Of a stretch of DNA of 64,000 bases, positions 18,587 to 27,773 are shown piece after piece. The position numbers and the translations under genes were made by a program. The notes below the pieces were generated by a model, which saw nothing but the letters and a program-made list of their open reading frames with translations, did no database searches and was not told the origin of the DNA. Each line of letters opens with the position of its first letter. Positions within the stretch are counted from its first letter, which is position 1. This DNA is from Clostridium prolinivorans (GTDB lineage: Bacteria; Bacillota; Clostridia; Clostridiales; Clostridiaceae), in the NCBI RefSeq assembly GCF_004011155.1, contig NZ_RJWG01000007.1, forward strand, positions 290 to 64,289, given 5' to 3'.

Positions 18587-19702
18587 TTGAATATCCAAAA
18601 AGTAATTGAGGAAAATATTGAATATATAAAAAAGATTAGGCTTGAACTTAATAATAATCCTGAACTTTCTTTTAAAGAATTTAAAACTCAGAAGATTATA
18701 TTAAATTTTTTAAAAGATTTAAATATACCTTCTAAAATTTTAGCTAAAACTGGAGTAGTTGCAACTTTAAATAGTGGAGAAGAATGTATAGCTATTAGAG
18801 CTGATATGGATGCACTTCCAGTAAACGGAGTATCTCATGTTTGTGGGCATGATTATCATATGGCTATAGTTATGGGAACTTGCTTAATTCTCAAAAAAAT
18901 AGGTTTTGATAAATGTGTAAAATTTATATTTCAACCTGCGGAGGAAGATGACGGCGGAGCTTTGCCTATGATTAAAGAAGGTGTACTTGAAAACCCTAAA
19001 GTTAAAAATATGATAGGATTTCATGTATGGCCAAATGTTAATGTTGGAACTATAGAGGTTTCACCAGGACCTTCTATGGCATCAGTAGATGATTTTAAAA
19101 TAATATTTAAAGGTAATGGTGGTCATGCAGCTATGCCTTATCTTTGTAAGAATCCTATATATCCTGCAATGGATTTTATTCAGACTATGAATTTTAAAAC
19201 AAAAATGGAAATTAATCCACTTGATTCACATATTATAACTTTTACTTCAATTCAATGCGATACTGCACCAAATGTAATAGCAGATGAATGTGTGGTTTTA
19301 GGAACTGTAAGAACTTTTGATAATAATTTAAGAAGTAAAATTTATGAAGATATAAAAAAAATTTCTTCTTTAAGTGCAGAAAAATATAATTGTACTGCAG
19401 AATTAAAATATAATTTTCAATATCCTCCATTAATAAATGATGAGGATTTTACCAATAAATTCATAAATATTACAAAATCTTTTATTGGAGAAAAAAATGT
19501 TATTTCGCTTGAAAAAACTTTTGCTGCTGAAGATTTTTCGTTTTTTGCAGAAAAAATACCATCTGTACATTTTAGACTGGGAATAGCAGATGGTAATAAA
19601 GGCTTATATCCACTACATTCTCCTTGCTTTAATGCTTCAGACGATGCTCTTTTTCATGGGATTAATATTATAACTAATTTTATACTTTCACTAAATTTAT
19701 AG
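18587..19702 (+). CDS. M20 family amidohydrolase (N-acyl amino acid deacylase), ArgE candidate
   Basis: A 371-residue zinc hydrolase of the M20D type. It has RADMDALPV, the metal-binding HVCGHDYHMA, QPAEE with the catalytic Glu near 119, then the dimerisation insert GNGGHAAMP, and AAEDFSFF near the C-terminus. The start is TTG behind AAAGGCGGTG. The family removes acyl groups from amino acids. Its place between argD and argG, in a cluster without argJ, suggests N-acetylornithine deacetylation, but classical ArgE belongs to a different M20 branch, so this is inference. Confidence 0.85.
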   Translation: MNIQKVIEENIEYIKKIRLELNNNPELSFKEFKTQKIILNFLKDLNIPSKILAKTGVVATLNSGEECIAIRADMDALPVNGVSHVCGHDYHMAIVMGTCLILKKIGFDKCVKFIFQPAEEDDGGALPMIKEGVLENPKVKNMIGFHVWPNVNVGTIEVSPGPSMASVDDFKIIFKGNGGHAAMPYLCKNPIYPAMDFIQTMNFKTKMEINPLDSHIITFTSIQCDTAPNVIADECVVLGTVRTFDNNLRSKIYEDIKKISSLSAEKYNCTAELKYNFQYPPLINDEDFTNKFINITKSFIGEKNVISLEKTFAAEDFSFFAEKIPSVHFRLGIADGNKGLYPLHSPCFNASDDALFHGINIITNFILSLNL

Positions 19703-19729
19703 ATGTAGATTTTTTAACTATAAAAAGAG

Positions 19730-19778
19730 CTGCCTCAAAATAGGAGTTAGTTTCAAACTAACTCCTATTTTGAGGCAG
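19730..19778. terminator. 24-base perfect-stem terminator
   Basis: Two 24-base perfectly complementary arms (19730-19753, 19755-19778) around a single base, followed by a T-rich stretch. It isolates the amidohydrolase gene from argG. Confidence 0.85.
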
Positions 19779-19821
19779 ACTTATTTTTTATAAAAAATAT
19801 AAAATAAATACAAAAAAGGTA

Positions 19822-19850
19822 TTGCATATTTATAAAAAAAGTTGCATAAT
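19822..19850 (+). promoter_or_regulatory. Probable promoter of argG-argF-carA-carB
   Basis: TTGCAT (19822-19827), a 17-base spacer and CATAAT (19845-19850). AT-rich sequence just after it (TTATAAATATAATTTATGAA) resembles ArgR half sites. This promoter has the same form as the one preceding the aro leader. Confidence 0.5.
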
Positions 19851-19980
19851 TATAAATATAATTTATGAACTTAAAAGAAAAACTGATATTTGAGTTTATA
19901 AAAAATGTATAAGTATTATTACTAATTAAGATAATGGATATCTAAATTATATAAATAGTAAAGAAAGGGGAATTTTTAAA

Positions 19981-21195
19981 ATGAAAGAAAAAGTTATATT
20001 AGCATATTCAGGAGGATTAGATACTTCTATAATAGTACATTGGCTTAAAGAAAATTATAATTTTGATGTTATTGCGGTATGTGCAGATGTTGGACAAGAA
20101 GATGATATGGAAGAAATAAAAGAAAGAGCAATAATGACTGGAGCATCAAAAGTTTATGTAGAAGATTTAAAAGAGGAATTTGTAGTTGATTATTTATACA
20201 AAGCTATAAAATCAGGAGCAGTTTATGAAGAAAAATATTTATTAGGTACATCATATGCAAGACCATTAATTGCAAAGAGACTTGTTGAAATTGCTCATAA
20301 AGAAGGAGCTAAATATATATGCCACGGATGCACTGGAAAGGGTAATGATCAAGTACGTTTTGAATTAGGTATTACTTCAATAGATCCTGAAATTAAAATA
20401 ATAGCTCCTTGGAGGATATGGAATATTAAATCAAGGGAAGATGCTATAGATTATGCAAATGAAAAAGGAATAAAAATTACTGTAACTAAAGAAAAAATAT
20501 ATTCTATGGATAGGAATTTATGGCATGTAAGCCATGAAGGTGGAGATTTAGAAGAATTAACAAATGAACATAAAACAGAAATGTATCTTATGGTAACTCC
20601 TCCTGAAAAAGCTAAGGATGAACCTACTTATGTTGAAATTTACTTTGAACAAGGAGTTCCTAAGAAAGTTAATGGAAAAGAGCTTGCACCAGTAGAACTT
20701 ATAAAAACATTAAATACTATTGCAGGTGAAAATGGAGTTGGAATTGCAGATATTATTGAAAACAGACTTGTAGGTATGAAGTCAAGAGGAGTATACGAAA
20801 CACCAGCTGGAACTTTGCTTTTAGCTGCTCATCGTGAAATAGAACAAGCAATTTTAGATAAACAGACATATCATTTTAAACAGATTGTAGCCCAAAAATA
20901 TGCTGAAATTGTTTATGATGGAGTATGGTTTAGTACTATAAGAGAAGCTTTAGATGCTTTTATTGATAAAACTCAAGAAAATATAACAGGAACAGTAAAA
21001 TTAAAGCTTTATAAAGGTAATATTATTCCTGCTGGAGTAGATACAATTTATGCACTATATGATAAAGGAATATCTTCTTTTGGAGAAAGTGAATTATATA
21101 GTCATAAAGATTCTGAAGGATTTATTAATTTATTTGGTCTTCCTTATAGAATTAAGGCTATGAATGAAAAGAAGATCAACAATAAATGTAAATAA
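19981..21195 (+). CDS. argG: Argininosuccinate synthase
   Basis: A 404-residue enzyme that joins citrulline and aspartate with ATP. The N-type ATP loop AYSGGLDTS is at residues 8-16, followed by [16 protein letters not shown] near 115 and [14 protein letters not shown] near 177. Length is normal. AAAGGGG precedes the ATG. No argH is found in the window, so the last step must be encoded elsewhere. It is the first gene of a run argG-argF-carA-carB without internal terminators. Confidence 0.96.
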   Translation: MKEKVILAYSGGLDTSIIVHWLKENYNFDVIAVCADVGQEDDMEEIKERAIMTGASKVYVEDLKEEFVVDYLYKAIKSGAVYEEKYLLGTSYARPLIAKRLVEIAHKEGAKYICHGCTGKGNDQVRFELGITSIDPEIKIIAPWRIWNIKSREDAIDYANEKGIKITVTKEKIYSMDRNLWHVSHEGGDLEELTNEHKTEMYLMVTPPEKAKDEPTYVEIYFEQGVPKKVNGKELAPVELIKTLNTIAGENGVGIADIIENRLVGMKSRGVYETPAGTLLLAAHREIEQAILDKQTYHFKQIVAQKYAEIVYDGVWFSTIREALDAFIDKTQENITGTVKLKLYKGNIIPAGVDTIYALYDKGISSFGESELYSHKDSEGFINLFGLPYRIKAMNEKKINNKCK

Positions 21196-21243
21196 TAGTT
21201 AATTAGAGAATAAGAACTTTTTAAGTATCGAAGGAGTGATGTC

Positions 21244-22242
21244 ATGAACAATTTAAAAAACAGAAGTTTTTTAACTCTTATGGACTATTCTCCAGATGAA
21301 ATAAAATTTTTACTTGATTTATCATCAGAATTAAAAAAAGCAAAATATGGCGGATATGAAAAACAAAAATTAAAAGGCAAAAATATAGCACTATTATTTG
21401 AAAAAGATTCTACAAGAACTCGTTGTGCTTTTGAAGTGGCTGCATACGATCAAGGGGCTCATGTAACTTATATTGGGCCTTTAGGCAGCCAAATGGCTAA
21501 AAAAGAATCTATAAAAGATACTGCTAGAGTACTTGGAAGAATGTATGATGGAATAGAATATAGAGGTTTTTCACAAAATATAGTTGAAGATTTAGCAAAG
21601 TACTCAGGAGTACCAGTTTGGAACGGACTTACTGACGTTGATCATCCAACTCAAGTGCTTGCGGATTTTTTAACAGCATACGAACACCTAAAAAAGCCAT
21701 ATAATGAGATGACTTGGACATATGTAGGTGATGGAAGAAATAATGTTTCCAATGCACTTATGATTGGTGCTGCTAAAATGGGAATGGATTTTAGAATAGT
21801 GGCACCTGAAAAATTATTTCCATCTCAAAATCTTATGTCTAAATGTCTAAAAATTGCAAGTGAGACTGGAGCAAAGATTACATGCACAGATAATATTGCA
21901 GAAGGAGTTAAAGAAACAGATGTAATTTATACTGATGTTTGGGTATCTATGGGAGAGTCAGAATCCATCTGGGAGGAAAGAATAAATTTATTAAAACCCT
22001 TTCAAGTTAATATGAACATGATAAAGTTAACAGGTAATCCAAATGTATTATTTGAGCACTGTCTGCCAGCTTTCCATGACTTAAATACAACAATTGGGAT
22101 GAAAATTTTTGAGAAATTTGGATTAAAAGAAATGGAAGTTACAGATGAAGTATTTGAAAGTAAGCACTCTGTTGTATTTGATGAAGCGGAAAATAGAATG
22201 CATACTATAAAAGCTGTTATGGTTGCTACACTTGGAGAATAA
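21244..22242 (+). CDS. argF: Ornithine carbamoyltransferase
   Basis: A 332-residue enzyme that makes citrulline from ornithine and carbamoyl phosphate. It has the carbamoyl phosphate motif [13 protein letters not shown] near residue 52, [12 protein letters not shown] near 135, and the ornithine-site Cys in [10 protein letters not shown] near 273. The anabolic role is supported by neighbours (argG upstream, carAB downstream) and by the absence of arcA/arcC. Confidence 0.95.
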   Translation: MNNLKNRSFLTLMDYSPDEIKFLLDLSSELKKAKYGGYEKQKLKGKNIALLFEKDSTRTRCAFEVAAYDQGAHVTYIGPLGSQMAKKESIKDTARVLGRMYDGIEYRGFSQNIVEDLAKYSGVPVWNGLTDVDHPTQVLADFLTAYEHLKKPYNEMTWTYVGDGRNNVSNALMIGAAKMGMDFRIVAPEKLFPSQNLMSKCLKIASETGAKITCTDNIAEGVKETDVIYTDVWVSMGESESIWEERINLLKPFQVNMNMIKLTGNPNVLFEHCLPAFHDLNTTIGMKIFEKFGLKEMEVTDEVFESKHSVVFDEAENRMHTIKAVMVATLGE

Positions 22243-22283
22243 TTATTAAAATTGATAGATTTTGATTTTAAAGGAGGAGGCAT

Positions 22284-23351
22284 ATGAAAGCAAAACTTGT
22301 ATTAGAAGATGGAACAGCTTTCATTGGGAACTCTTTTGGTGCTGAAGGAGAGGCATTAGGAGAAGTAGTTTTTAATACATCTATGACTGGTTATGAAGAA
22401 ATTTTAACAGATCCTTCTTATAAAGGTCAGATGGTAACCATGACTTATCCGCTAATAGGTAATTATGGTTTTAATAATATAGATAAAGAATCTTTTAAAC
22501 CTCAGGTTAATGGATTTATTGTAAAAGAAATATGTGACGCTTCAAGCAATTGGAGGGGGAATATTTCTCCAGAGGAATATTTTAAAGAATATAATATTGT
22601 AGGAATAAAGGATATTGATACAAGAAAACTTACAAAACATATAAGAAATTTTGGAAGCATGAATGGCATTATTTCTACTAAAGATGAAAGTATAGAAGAA
22701 CTTTTAAATAAAATAAAAGAAAATAAACTTTTGAAAACAAATCTTGTTAAAGAAGTAAGCACTACTGAAAAATATCATATTGAAGGTAAAGGTAAAAAAA
22801 TAGCTGTATTAGATTTTGGAGTAAAGCAAAGCATTTTAAGGATTTTACAAAATAAAGGCTGTGATATATATGTATTTCCTTATGATTCTACTCCAGAAGA
22901 ATTATTAGAAATTAATCCAGATGGAATTTTACTTTCAAATGGCCCAGGAGATCCAGAAGATTTGCCGCAAGCTTATGAAAATATAAAAAAACTTTTAGGG
23001 AAAAAACCTATAATGGGAATATGCTTAGGACATCAATTATTAGGTATAGCTCTTGGAGGTAAAACCTATAAATTAAAATTTGGACATCATGGTGGTAATC
23101 ATCCTGTAAAAGACTTTATTACAGGTAAAATTTATATAACATCGCAAAACCATAATTATGCTTTAAAAAATAATTTTAATAGTGATATTATTATTACACA
23201 TATTAATGTAAATGATGGTACTGTGGAAGGATTTAAACATAAATTTTTACCAATTATAAGTGTTCAATATCACCCAGAAGCAGCCCCAGGACCACAGGAT
23301 TCAAACTATATATTTGATGATTTTATAAAAATGGCAGGAGGGAATAACTAA
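22284..23351 (+). CDS. carA: Carbamoyl phosphate synthase small subunit
   Basis: A 355-residue glutamine amidotransferase subunit. The N-terminal CarA domain ([18 protein letters not shown] near 30) is followed by a class I GATase with the catalytic Cys near 247 in [10 protein letters not shown] and His/Glu in [10 protein letters not shown] near 330. AAAGGAGGAGG precedes the ATG. Its stop TAA overlaps the ATG of carB by one base. Confidence 0.96.
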   Translation: MKAKLVLEDGTAFIGNSFGAEGEALGEVVFNTSMTGYEEILTDPSYKGQMVTMTYPLIGNYGFNNIDKESFKPQVNGFIVKEICDASSNWRGNISPEEYFKEYNIVGIKDIDTRKLTKHIRNFGSMNGIISTKDESIEELLNKIKENKLLKTNLVKEVSTTEKYHIEGKGKKIAVLDFGVKQSILRILQNKGCDIYVFPYDSTPEELLEINPDGILLSNGPGDPEDLPQAYENIKKLLGKKPIMGICLGHQLLGIALGGKTYKLKFGHHGGNHPVKDFITGKIYITSQNHNYALKNNFNSDIIITHINVNDGTVEGFKHKFLPIISVQYHPEAAPGPQDSNYIFDDFIKMAGGNN

Positions 23352-26300
23352 TGCCTAAAAGAGAAGATATAAAAAAGGTAATGGTAATAGGCTCAGGTCC
23401 TATAGTTATTGGGCAGGCAGCAGAGTTTGATTATTCAGGAACACAAGCTTGTAAAGCTCTTAAAGAAGAAGGTATAGAAGTTATACTTGTTAATAGCAAT
23501 CCTGCCACTATTATGACCGATATGGATATTGCTGACAAGGTATATATAGAGCCAATTACTTTAGAATTTATAAAAAAAATCATATATAAAGAAAAACCTC
23601 AAGGTATTCTTCCTTCATTAGGCGGCCAGACTGCTCTTAATATGGCAGTAGAATTAGCTAAAGATGGTATATTAGAAGAATTAGGCATTGAACTTCTTGG
23701 AACTTCTTTAGAATCTATTGAAAAAGCTGAAGATAGAGAACTATTTAAAAAAATGATGGAAGAAATAGGAGAAAAAGTAGCTCATAGCACAATTGTTACT
23801 ACATTAGAAGATGCTGTTGCTTTTGTAGAAAAAGTTGGATTTCCTATAATTATTCGTCCTGCTTACACATTAGGTGGAACAGGAGGCGGTATTGCAAATA
23901 ATATGGAAGAATTTAAGTATATTGTAGGCCGCGGATTAAAGCTTAGTATGATTCATCAAGTTTTACTTGAGCAAAGTGTTGCTGGATGGAAAGAGATTGA
24001 ATATGAAGTTATGAGAGATCAAGCCGACAACTGCATAATAATTTGCAATATGGAAAATTTCGATCCAGTAGGAGTTCATACAGGAGATAGTATAGTAGTA
24101 GCGCCAAGCCAAACATTATCTGATAAAGAGTATCAAATGCTTCGTTCTGCTTCTATAAAAATTATTCGTGCTCTTAAAATCAATGGAGGTTGCAATATAC
24201 AGTTTGCTTTAAATCCAAATAGTTTTGAGTATGTTGTAATAGAAGTTAATCCGAGAGTAAGCAGATCTAGTGCATTAGCATCAAAAGCTACAGGATACCC
24301 TATCGCAAGGGTAACAGCTAAAATAGCAATAGGCATGAATTTGGATGAAATAAAAAATTCTATTACTAAAAATACTTATGCTTGTTTTGAACCATCATTA
24401 GATTATGTAGTTACAAAGGTCCCAAGATGGCCTTTTGATAAATTTACAACAGCAAATCGTTCCCTTGGAACACAAATGAAAGCCACTGGAGAAGTTATGG
24501 CAATAGGAAGAACTTTTGAAGAATCTTTATTAAAGGCAATAGATTCTTTAGATATCAAATTAGACTATCAATTAGGGCTAAAGCAATTTGAAGATAGAAC
24601 TTTAGAGCAGTTAAAAGAAATTATTAGTGTCCCTAGCGATGAAAGAATTTTTGCAATATGTAAGGCGTTACAAAAGGGTATTTCCGTAGAAGAAATTATA
24701 GACATAACTAAAATAGATTATTTCTTTATAAAAAAATTAGAAAAAATAGTTCTTTTAGGTGAAAAAATAAAAAATACAAATATTGAAGATATTAGCTATG
24801 ATTTAATGTACGAAGCTAAAAAAATAGGCTTTGGAGATACTTATATAGCTAATTTGTTAAATACTTCTTTAAAGAAAGTAATAGAGAAAAGAAGACAATA
24901 TGGCATAAATCCTGTATATAAAATAGTTGATACCTGTGCTGGTGAATTTGAAGCTGTTACTCCTTACTATTATTCAACTTATGAAGAGGAAGATGATGTA
25001 GTAGTAAGTGATAGAAAAAAAGTTGTTGTTATAGGTTCTGGGCCTATAAGAATAGGGCAAGGTATTGAATTTGATTATTGCAGTGTTCATTCAGTACAGA
25101 CACTTAAAGAACTTGGATATGAATCTATTATTATAAATAATAATCCTGAAACTGTAAGTACTGATTTTGATACTTCAGATAAACTTTATTTTGAACCACT
25201 TACTAAAGAATGTGTTTTAGATATTGTTGAAAAAGAAAAACCTGAAGGAGTAATCGTCCAATTTGGAGGTCAAACAGCTATTAATCTTGCAGCTCCTTTA
25301 AATAAGGCTGGAGTTAAAATATTAGGAACTGCTGTAGACAGAATAGATATTGCAGAAGACAGAGAAAGATTTCTTAGACTTTTAGAAAAACTTAATATAC
25401 CGCTTCCTCCTGGAAGTACTGCTTTTAATATAGAACATGCTTTAGAGATTGCACAAAAAATAGGATATCCTGTTTTAGTAAGACCTTCTTATGTACTTGG
25501 TGGAAGAGCAATGGAAATTGTATATAATGATAAAGAATTAAAGCAATACATGCACCTTGCAGTAGATATTTCTATAGAACATCCTGTACTTATAGATAAA
25601 TATATTTCAGGAAAAGAAGTAGAAGTTGATGGAATATCAGACGGCATAGATGTTTTAATACCTGGAATTATGGAACATATAGAAAGAGCCGGTATCCACT
25701 CAGGAGATAGCATAGCTGTATATCCACCTCAAAGTATTAGTGAAAATGTCAAAAATACTATTGTTAATTATGCAATAAGCCTTGCAAAAGCCTTAAATAT
25801 AAAAGGTCTTTTCAATATACAATTTGTAATTGATGAAAATAATAAAGTATATGTAATTGAAGTAAATCCACGTGCAAGCAGAACAGTTCCTATACTTAGC
25901 AAAGTTACAGGTATACCTATGATAAATTTAGCTACAAAAATTATTATGGGTAAATATTTAAAAGATTTAGGATATAATACAGGATTAGTAAAAGAAACAG
26001 ATTTTGTTGCTGTAAAAGCACCAGTATTTTCTTTTTCAAAACTTTCAATGGTAGATACATTTCTAGGACCAGAGATGAAATCTACTGGTGAAGTTATGGG
26101 AATTGATAAAGATTATCATAAAGCTTTAAGAAAGGCTCTTGAAGCTTCTGGACTTATTATTCCAAAGGATGGTAATGTGCTTTTATCTATAGCAGAAAGA
26201 AATAGAGAAGAAAGTTTAAGTATTGCTCAAAAGCTTTCTGATTTAGGATATAAATTATATGCTACAGATAATACTTACACTTATTTTAAGGATAAAGGTA

Positions 26301-27079
26301 TTAATGTTTTACTAGTACCTATGGAAGAAGTACAGCAATATATAAAAACGGATAAAATTGATTTTATAATAAATACTCCTACTAATGGAAAAATAGTTAA
26401 TAAAAATGGATTCTCTTTAAGGCGTACAGCAATGGAATATAATATACCATGTATTACATCTTTAGATACTGTTAATGCTATACTTGAAACAATTAAAAAA
26501 GATAAAGAAAGTAATATAATAAATATATATCCTTTAAATGAGTATTCATCACGTAAGTTTAAGGATATAAAAAATAAAAATTTAGAAGTTAGAAAAGCTA
26601 AATTTGAAGATATTGAAGAAATATATAAAATAACAAAAGAGGCTTTTAAACAATACAAAAAATATGTTCCAGAATCTAATGATTTAGAGGCACTTACAGA
26701 AACATATGAAGATATAAAAAAAGATATTGAAACAAAGGAAGTATTTGTAGCTTTATTTAATGATGTAGTTGTAGGAAGTGTAAGGGTTGAAATATTACCT
26801 GATAAAACTGCATATCTAAGCAGATTTTCAGTATCTCCTGAACTCCAAAGACATGGAGTAGGTAGTGCTTTATTAGATGCAGTAGATGAGGCTATGAAGA
26901 AAGCTTCTGTAAGTAAGTTATCTCTTCATACTTCAACAAAAGCTTCTTATCTTATACACTGCTATTATAAACATGATTTCTATATTGAATCTACTACAAA
27001 AGATAAAGGATATATAAGGGCATTATTAATTAAAGACTATATTTATGATGAAGAAAGTAACAATAAAAATGTCAACTAA
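23351..27079 (+). CDS. carB: Carbamoyl phosphate synthase large subunit fused to a GNAT acetyltransferase domain
   Basis: A 1242-residue protein. Residues 1 to about 1070 form a complete CarB: two ATP-grasp halves (N half [17 protein letters not shown] near 13; C half [17 protein letters not shown] near 561) and the C-terminal MGS-like regulatory domain ending near [10 protein letters not shown]. About 170 further residues form a GNAT domain: motif A has [20 protein letters not shown], with the acetyl-CoA loop QRHGVG, followed by a C-terminal Tyr-containing CYYKHDF. Normal CarB stops before this. The frame is continuous with no sign of an error at the junction. Carbamoyl phosphate synthesis is firm; the acetyltransferase substrate is unknown. 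N-acetylglutamate synthase is a reasoned candidate given the arginine cluster without argJ or argA. Confidence 0.93.
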   Translation: MPKREDIKKVMVIGSGPIVIGQAAEFDYSGTQACKALKEEGIEVILVNSNPATIMTDMDIADKVYIEPITLEFIKKIIYKEKPQGILPSLGGQTALNMAVELAKDGILEELGIELLGTSLESIEKAEDRELFKKMMEEIGEKVAHSTIVTTLEDAVAFVEKVGFPIIIRPAYTLGGTGGGIANNMEEFKYIVGRGLKLSMIHQVLLEQSVAGWKEIEYEVMRDQADNCIIICNMENFDPVGVHTGDSIVVAPSQTLSDKEYQMLRSASIKIIRALKINGGCNIQFALNPNSFEYVVIEVNPRVSRSSALASKATGYPIARVTAKIAIGMNLDEIKNSITKNTYACFEPSLDYVVTKVPRWPFDKFTTANRSLGTQMKATGEVMAIGRTFEESLLKAIDSLDIKLDYQLGLKQFEDRTLEQLKEIISVPSDERIFAICKALQKGISVEEIIDITKIDYFFIKKLEKIVLLGEKIKNTNIEDISYDLMYEAKKIGFGDTYIANLLNTSLKKVIEKRRQYGINPVYKIVDTCAGEFEAVTPYYYSTYEEEDDVVVSDRKKVVVIGSGPIRIGQGIEFDYCSVHSVQTLKELGYESIIINNNPETVSTDFDTSDKLYFEPLTKECVLDIVEKEKPEGVIVQFGGQTAINLAAPLNKAGVKILGTAVDRIDIAEDRERFLRLLEKLNIPLPPGSTAFNIEHALEIAQKIGYPVLVRPSYVLGGRAMEIVYNDKELKQYMHLAVDISIEHPVLIDKYISGKEVEVDGISDGIDVLIPGIMEHIERAGIHSGDSIAVYPPQSISENVKNTIVNYAISLAKALNIKGLFNIQFVIDENNKVYVIEVNPRASRTVPILSKVTGIPMINLATKIIMGKYLKDLGYNTGLVKETDFVAVKAPVFSFSKLSMVDTFLGPEMKSTGEVMGIDKDYHKALRKALEASGLIIPKDGNVLLSIAERNREESLSIAQKLSDLGYKLYATDNTYTYFKDKGINVLLVPMEEVQQYIKTDKIDFIINTPTNGKIVNKNGFSLRRTAMEYNIPCITSLDTVNAILETIKKDKESNIINIYPLNEYSSRKFKDIKNKNLEVRKAKFEDIEEIYKITKEAFKQYKKYVPESNDLEALTETYEDIKKDIETKEVFVALFNDVVVGSVRVEILPDKTAYLSRFSVSPELQRHGVGSALLDAVDEAMKKASVSKLSLHTSTKASYLIHCYYKHDFYIESTTKDKGYIRALLIKDYIYDEESNNKNVN

Positions 27080-27140
27080 AATTAATTATTAAAAATTTAA
27101 TTTTGTCATTTAATGTCGGAAAAAATTTACAAGAGAATTA

Positions 27141-27169
27141 TTGACATATTTGTAATAGAGGACTAAAAT
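27141..27169 (+). promoter_or_regulatory. Consensus promoter of the secreted-protein gene
   Basis: TTGACA (27141-27146), a 17-base spacer and TAAAAT (27164-27169). It lies 62 bases after carB. Its -10 and start site overlap the palindrome that follows. Confidence 0.7.
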
Positions 27170-27208
27170 CAAGACTGTGAACAAGCTTGTTCACAGTCTT
27201 GATTTTTT
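27165..27208. terminator. 21-base perfect palindrome: carB terminator and possible operator
   Basis: Positions 27165-27185 and 27186-27206 are exact complements with no spacer, centred on AAGCTT, and end in T6. As RNA from carB it is a strong terminator. It also covers the -10 and start of the promoter at 27141-27169, where a DNA palindrome could act as an operator. Confidence 0.8.
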
Positions 27209-27218
27209 AATTTTTTAA

Positions 27219-27248
27219 TTAACTTAGTTAAACTTTTAACTAAGTTAA
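27219..27248. promoter_or_regulatory. Inverted repeat in the leader of the secreted-protein gene
   Basis: TTAACTTAGTTA and TAACTAAGTTAA form a perfect 12-base inverted repeat around 6 bases, 32 bases upstream of the ATG at 27281. It may be a leader hairpin or a regulator site. Confidence 0.45.
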
Positions 27249-27280
27249 AATGTATATTATATGAACAGAGGGATGTTAAT

Positions 27281-27674
27281 ATGTTAAAAAAAGACAATTT
27301 CTACGTTAGTATTATCTATGGTTATTTTAGGGACAAGTGCTTATGCATCTGGAACAGTAAGTATAGCTATTTATAAGGATAAAACAGGAGCTGACAGTAT
27401 TTCTCAATATTGCAGTAGCTTTGTAGATGGTTATGGATTTAATGACAAAAGTTCGGAGCGTGCACTTTGGTATGAAATATACAGATCAGTAACTGGACCA
27501 GACCAAAGAGTAGATTATCTTTGTAGTAAAATGGCACCTAGTACAGGAACTAATACAAAATTTAAACAAGTAATAAATCAAGAAAAAGTAAGTGCAGGTA
27601 ACTATTACGTTCATTTGGATCCAGATGGAGCTCTTACAAAAGGCTGTTGGGGTGCAGGTAATCTTGTAGATTAA
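27281..27674 (+). CDS. Small secreted Cys-containing protein, frame broken in an A7 tract
   Basis: A ribosome site (AGAGGG) and ATG at 27281 open a frame that stops after 31 codons. Removing one A from the A7 run at 27286-27292 joins it to the frame covering 27318-27674 and gives a 130-residue protein. That protein starts with a perfect signal peptide, MLKKTISTLVLSMVILG, with a likely cleavage after AYA. The mature part of about 105 residues has three Cys (YCSS, YLCSKM, KGCWGAG), Gly/Asp-rich turns and a GNYYVHLDPDG stretch. I do not recognise the family with certainty; the ending is faintly like DUF2712 proteins. It may be an assembly error, a phase-variable tract or a recent mutation. It is followed by an ABC system. 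Confidence 0.65.
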
Positions 27675-27680
27675 TGCTTT

Positions 27681-27724
27681 TTATTAAGACTTATGATAAC
27701 CTTAGTTATCATAAGTCTTAATAA
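27681..27724 (+). terminator. 20-base perfect stem-loop between secreted-protein gene and ABC operon
   Basis: Arms 27681-27700 and 27705-27724 are exact complements around a tetraloop. No T-run follows, so it may act as a partial terminator or an mRNA-stabilising processing site that lets the secreted protein be made in excess over the transporter. Confidence 0.6.
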
Positions 27725-27773
27725 TATTGATTAATGCTCACGTGCGTATCAATTACTGAAAGGGGAATATAAT

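Noticed and set aside
26281-26658. 125-codon open frame on the minus strand within carB
   Set aside because: It is antisense to the highly conserved CarB/GNAT coding frame, lacks a ribosome site and has composition typical of antisense AT-rich frames.
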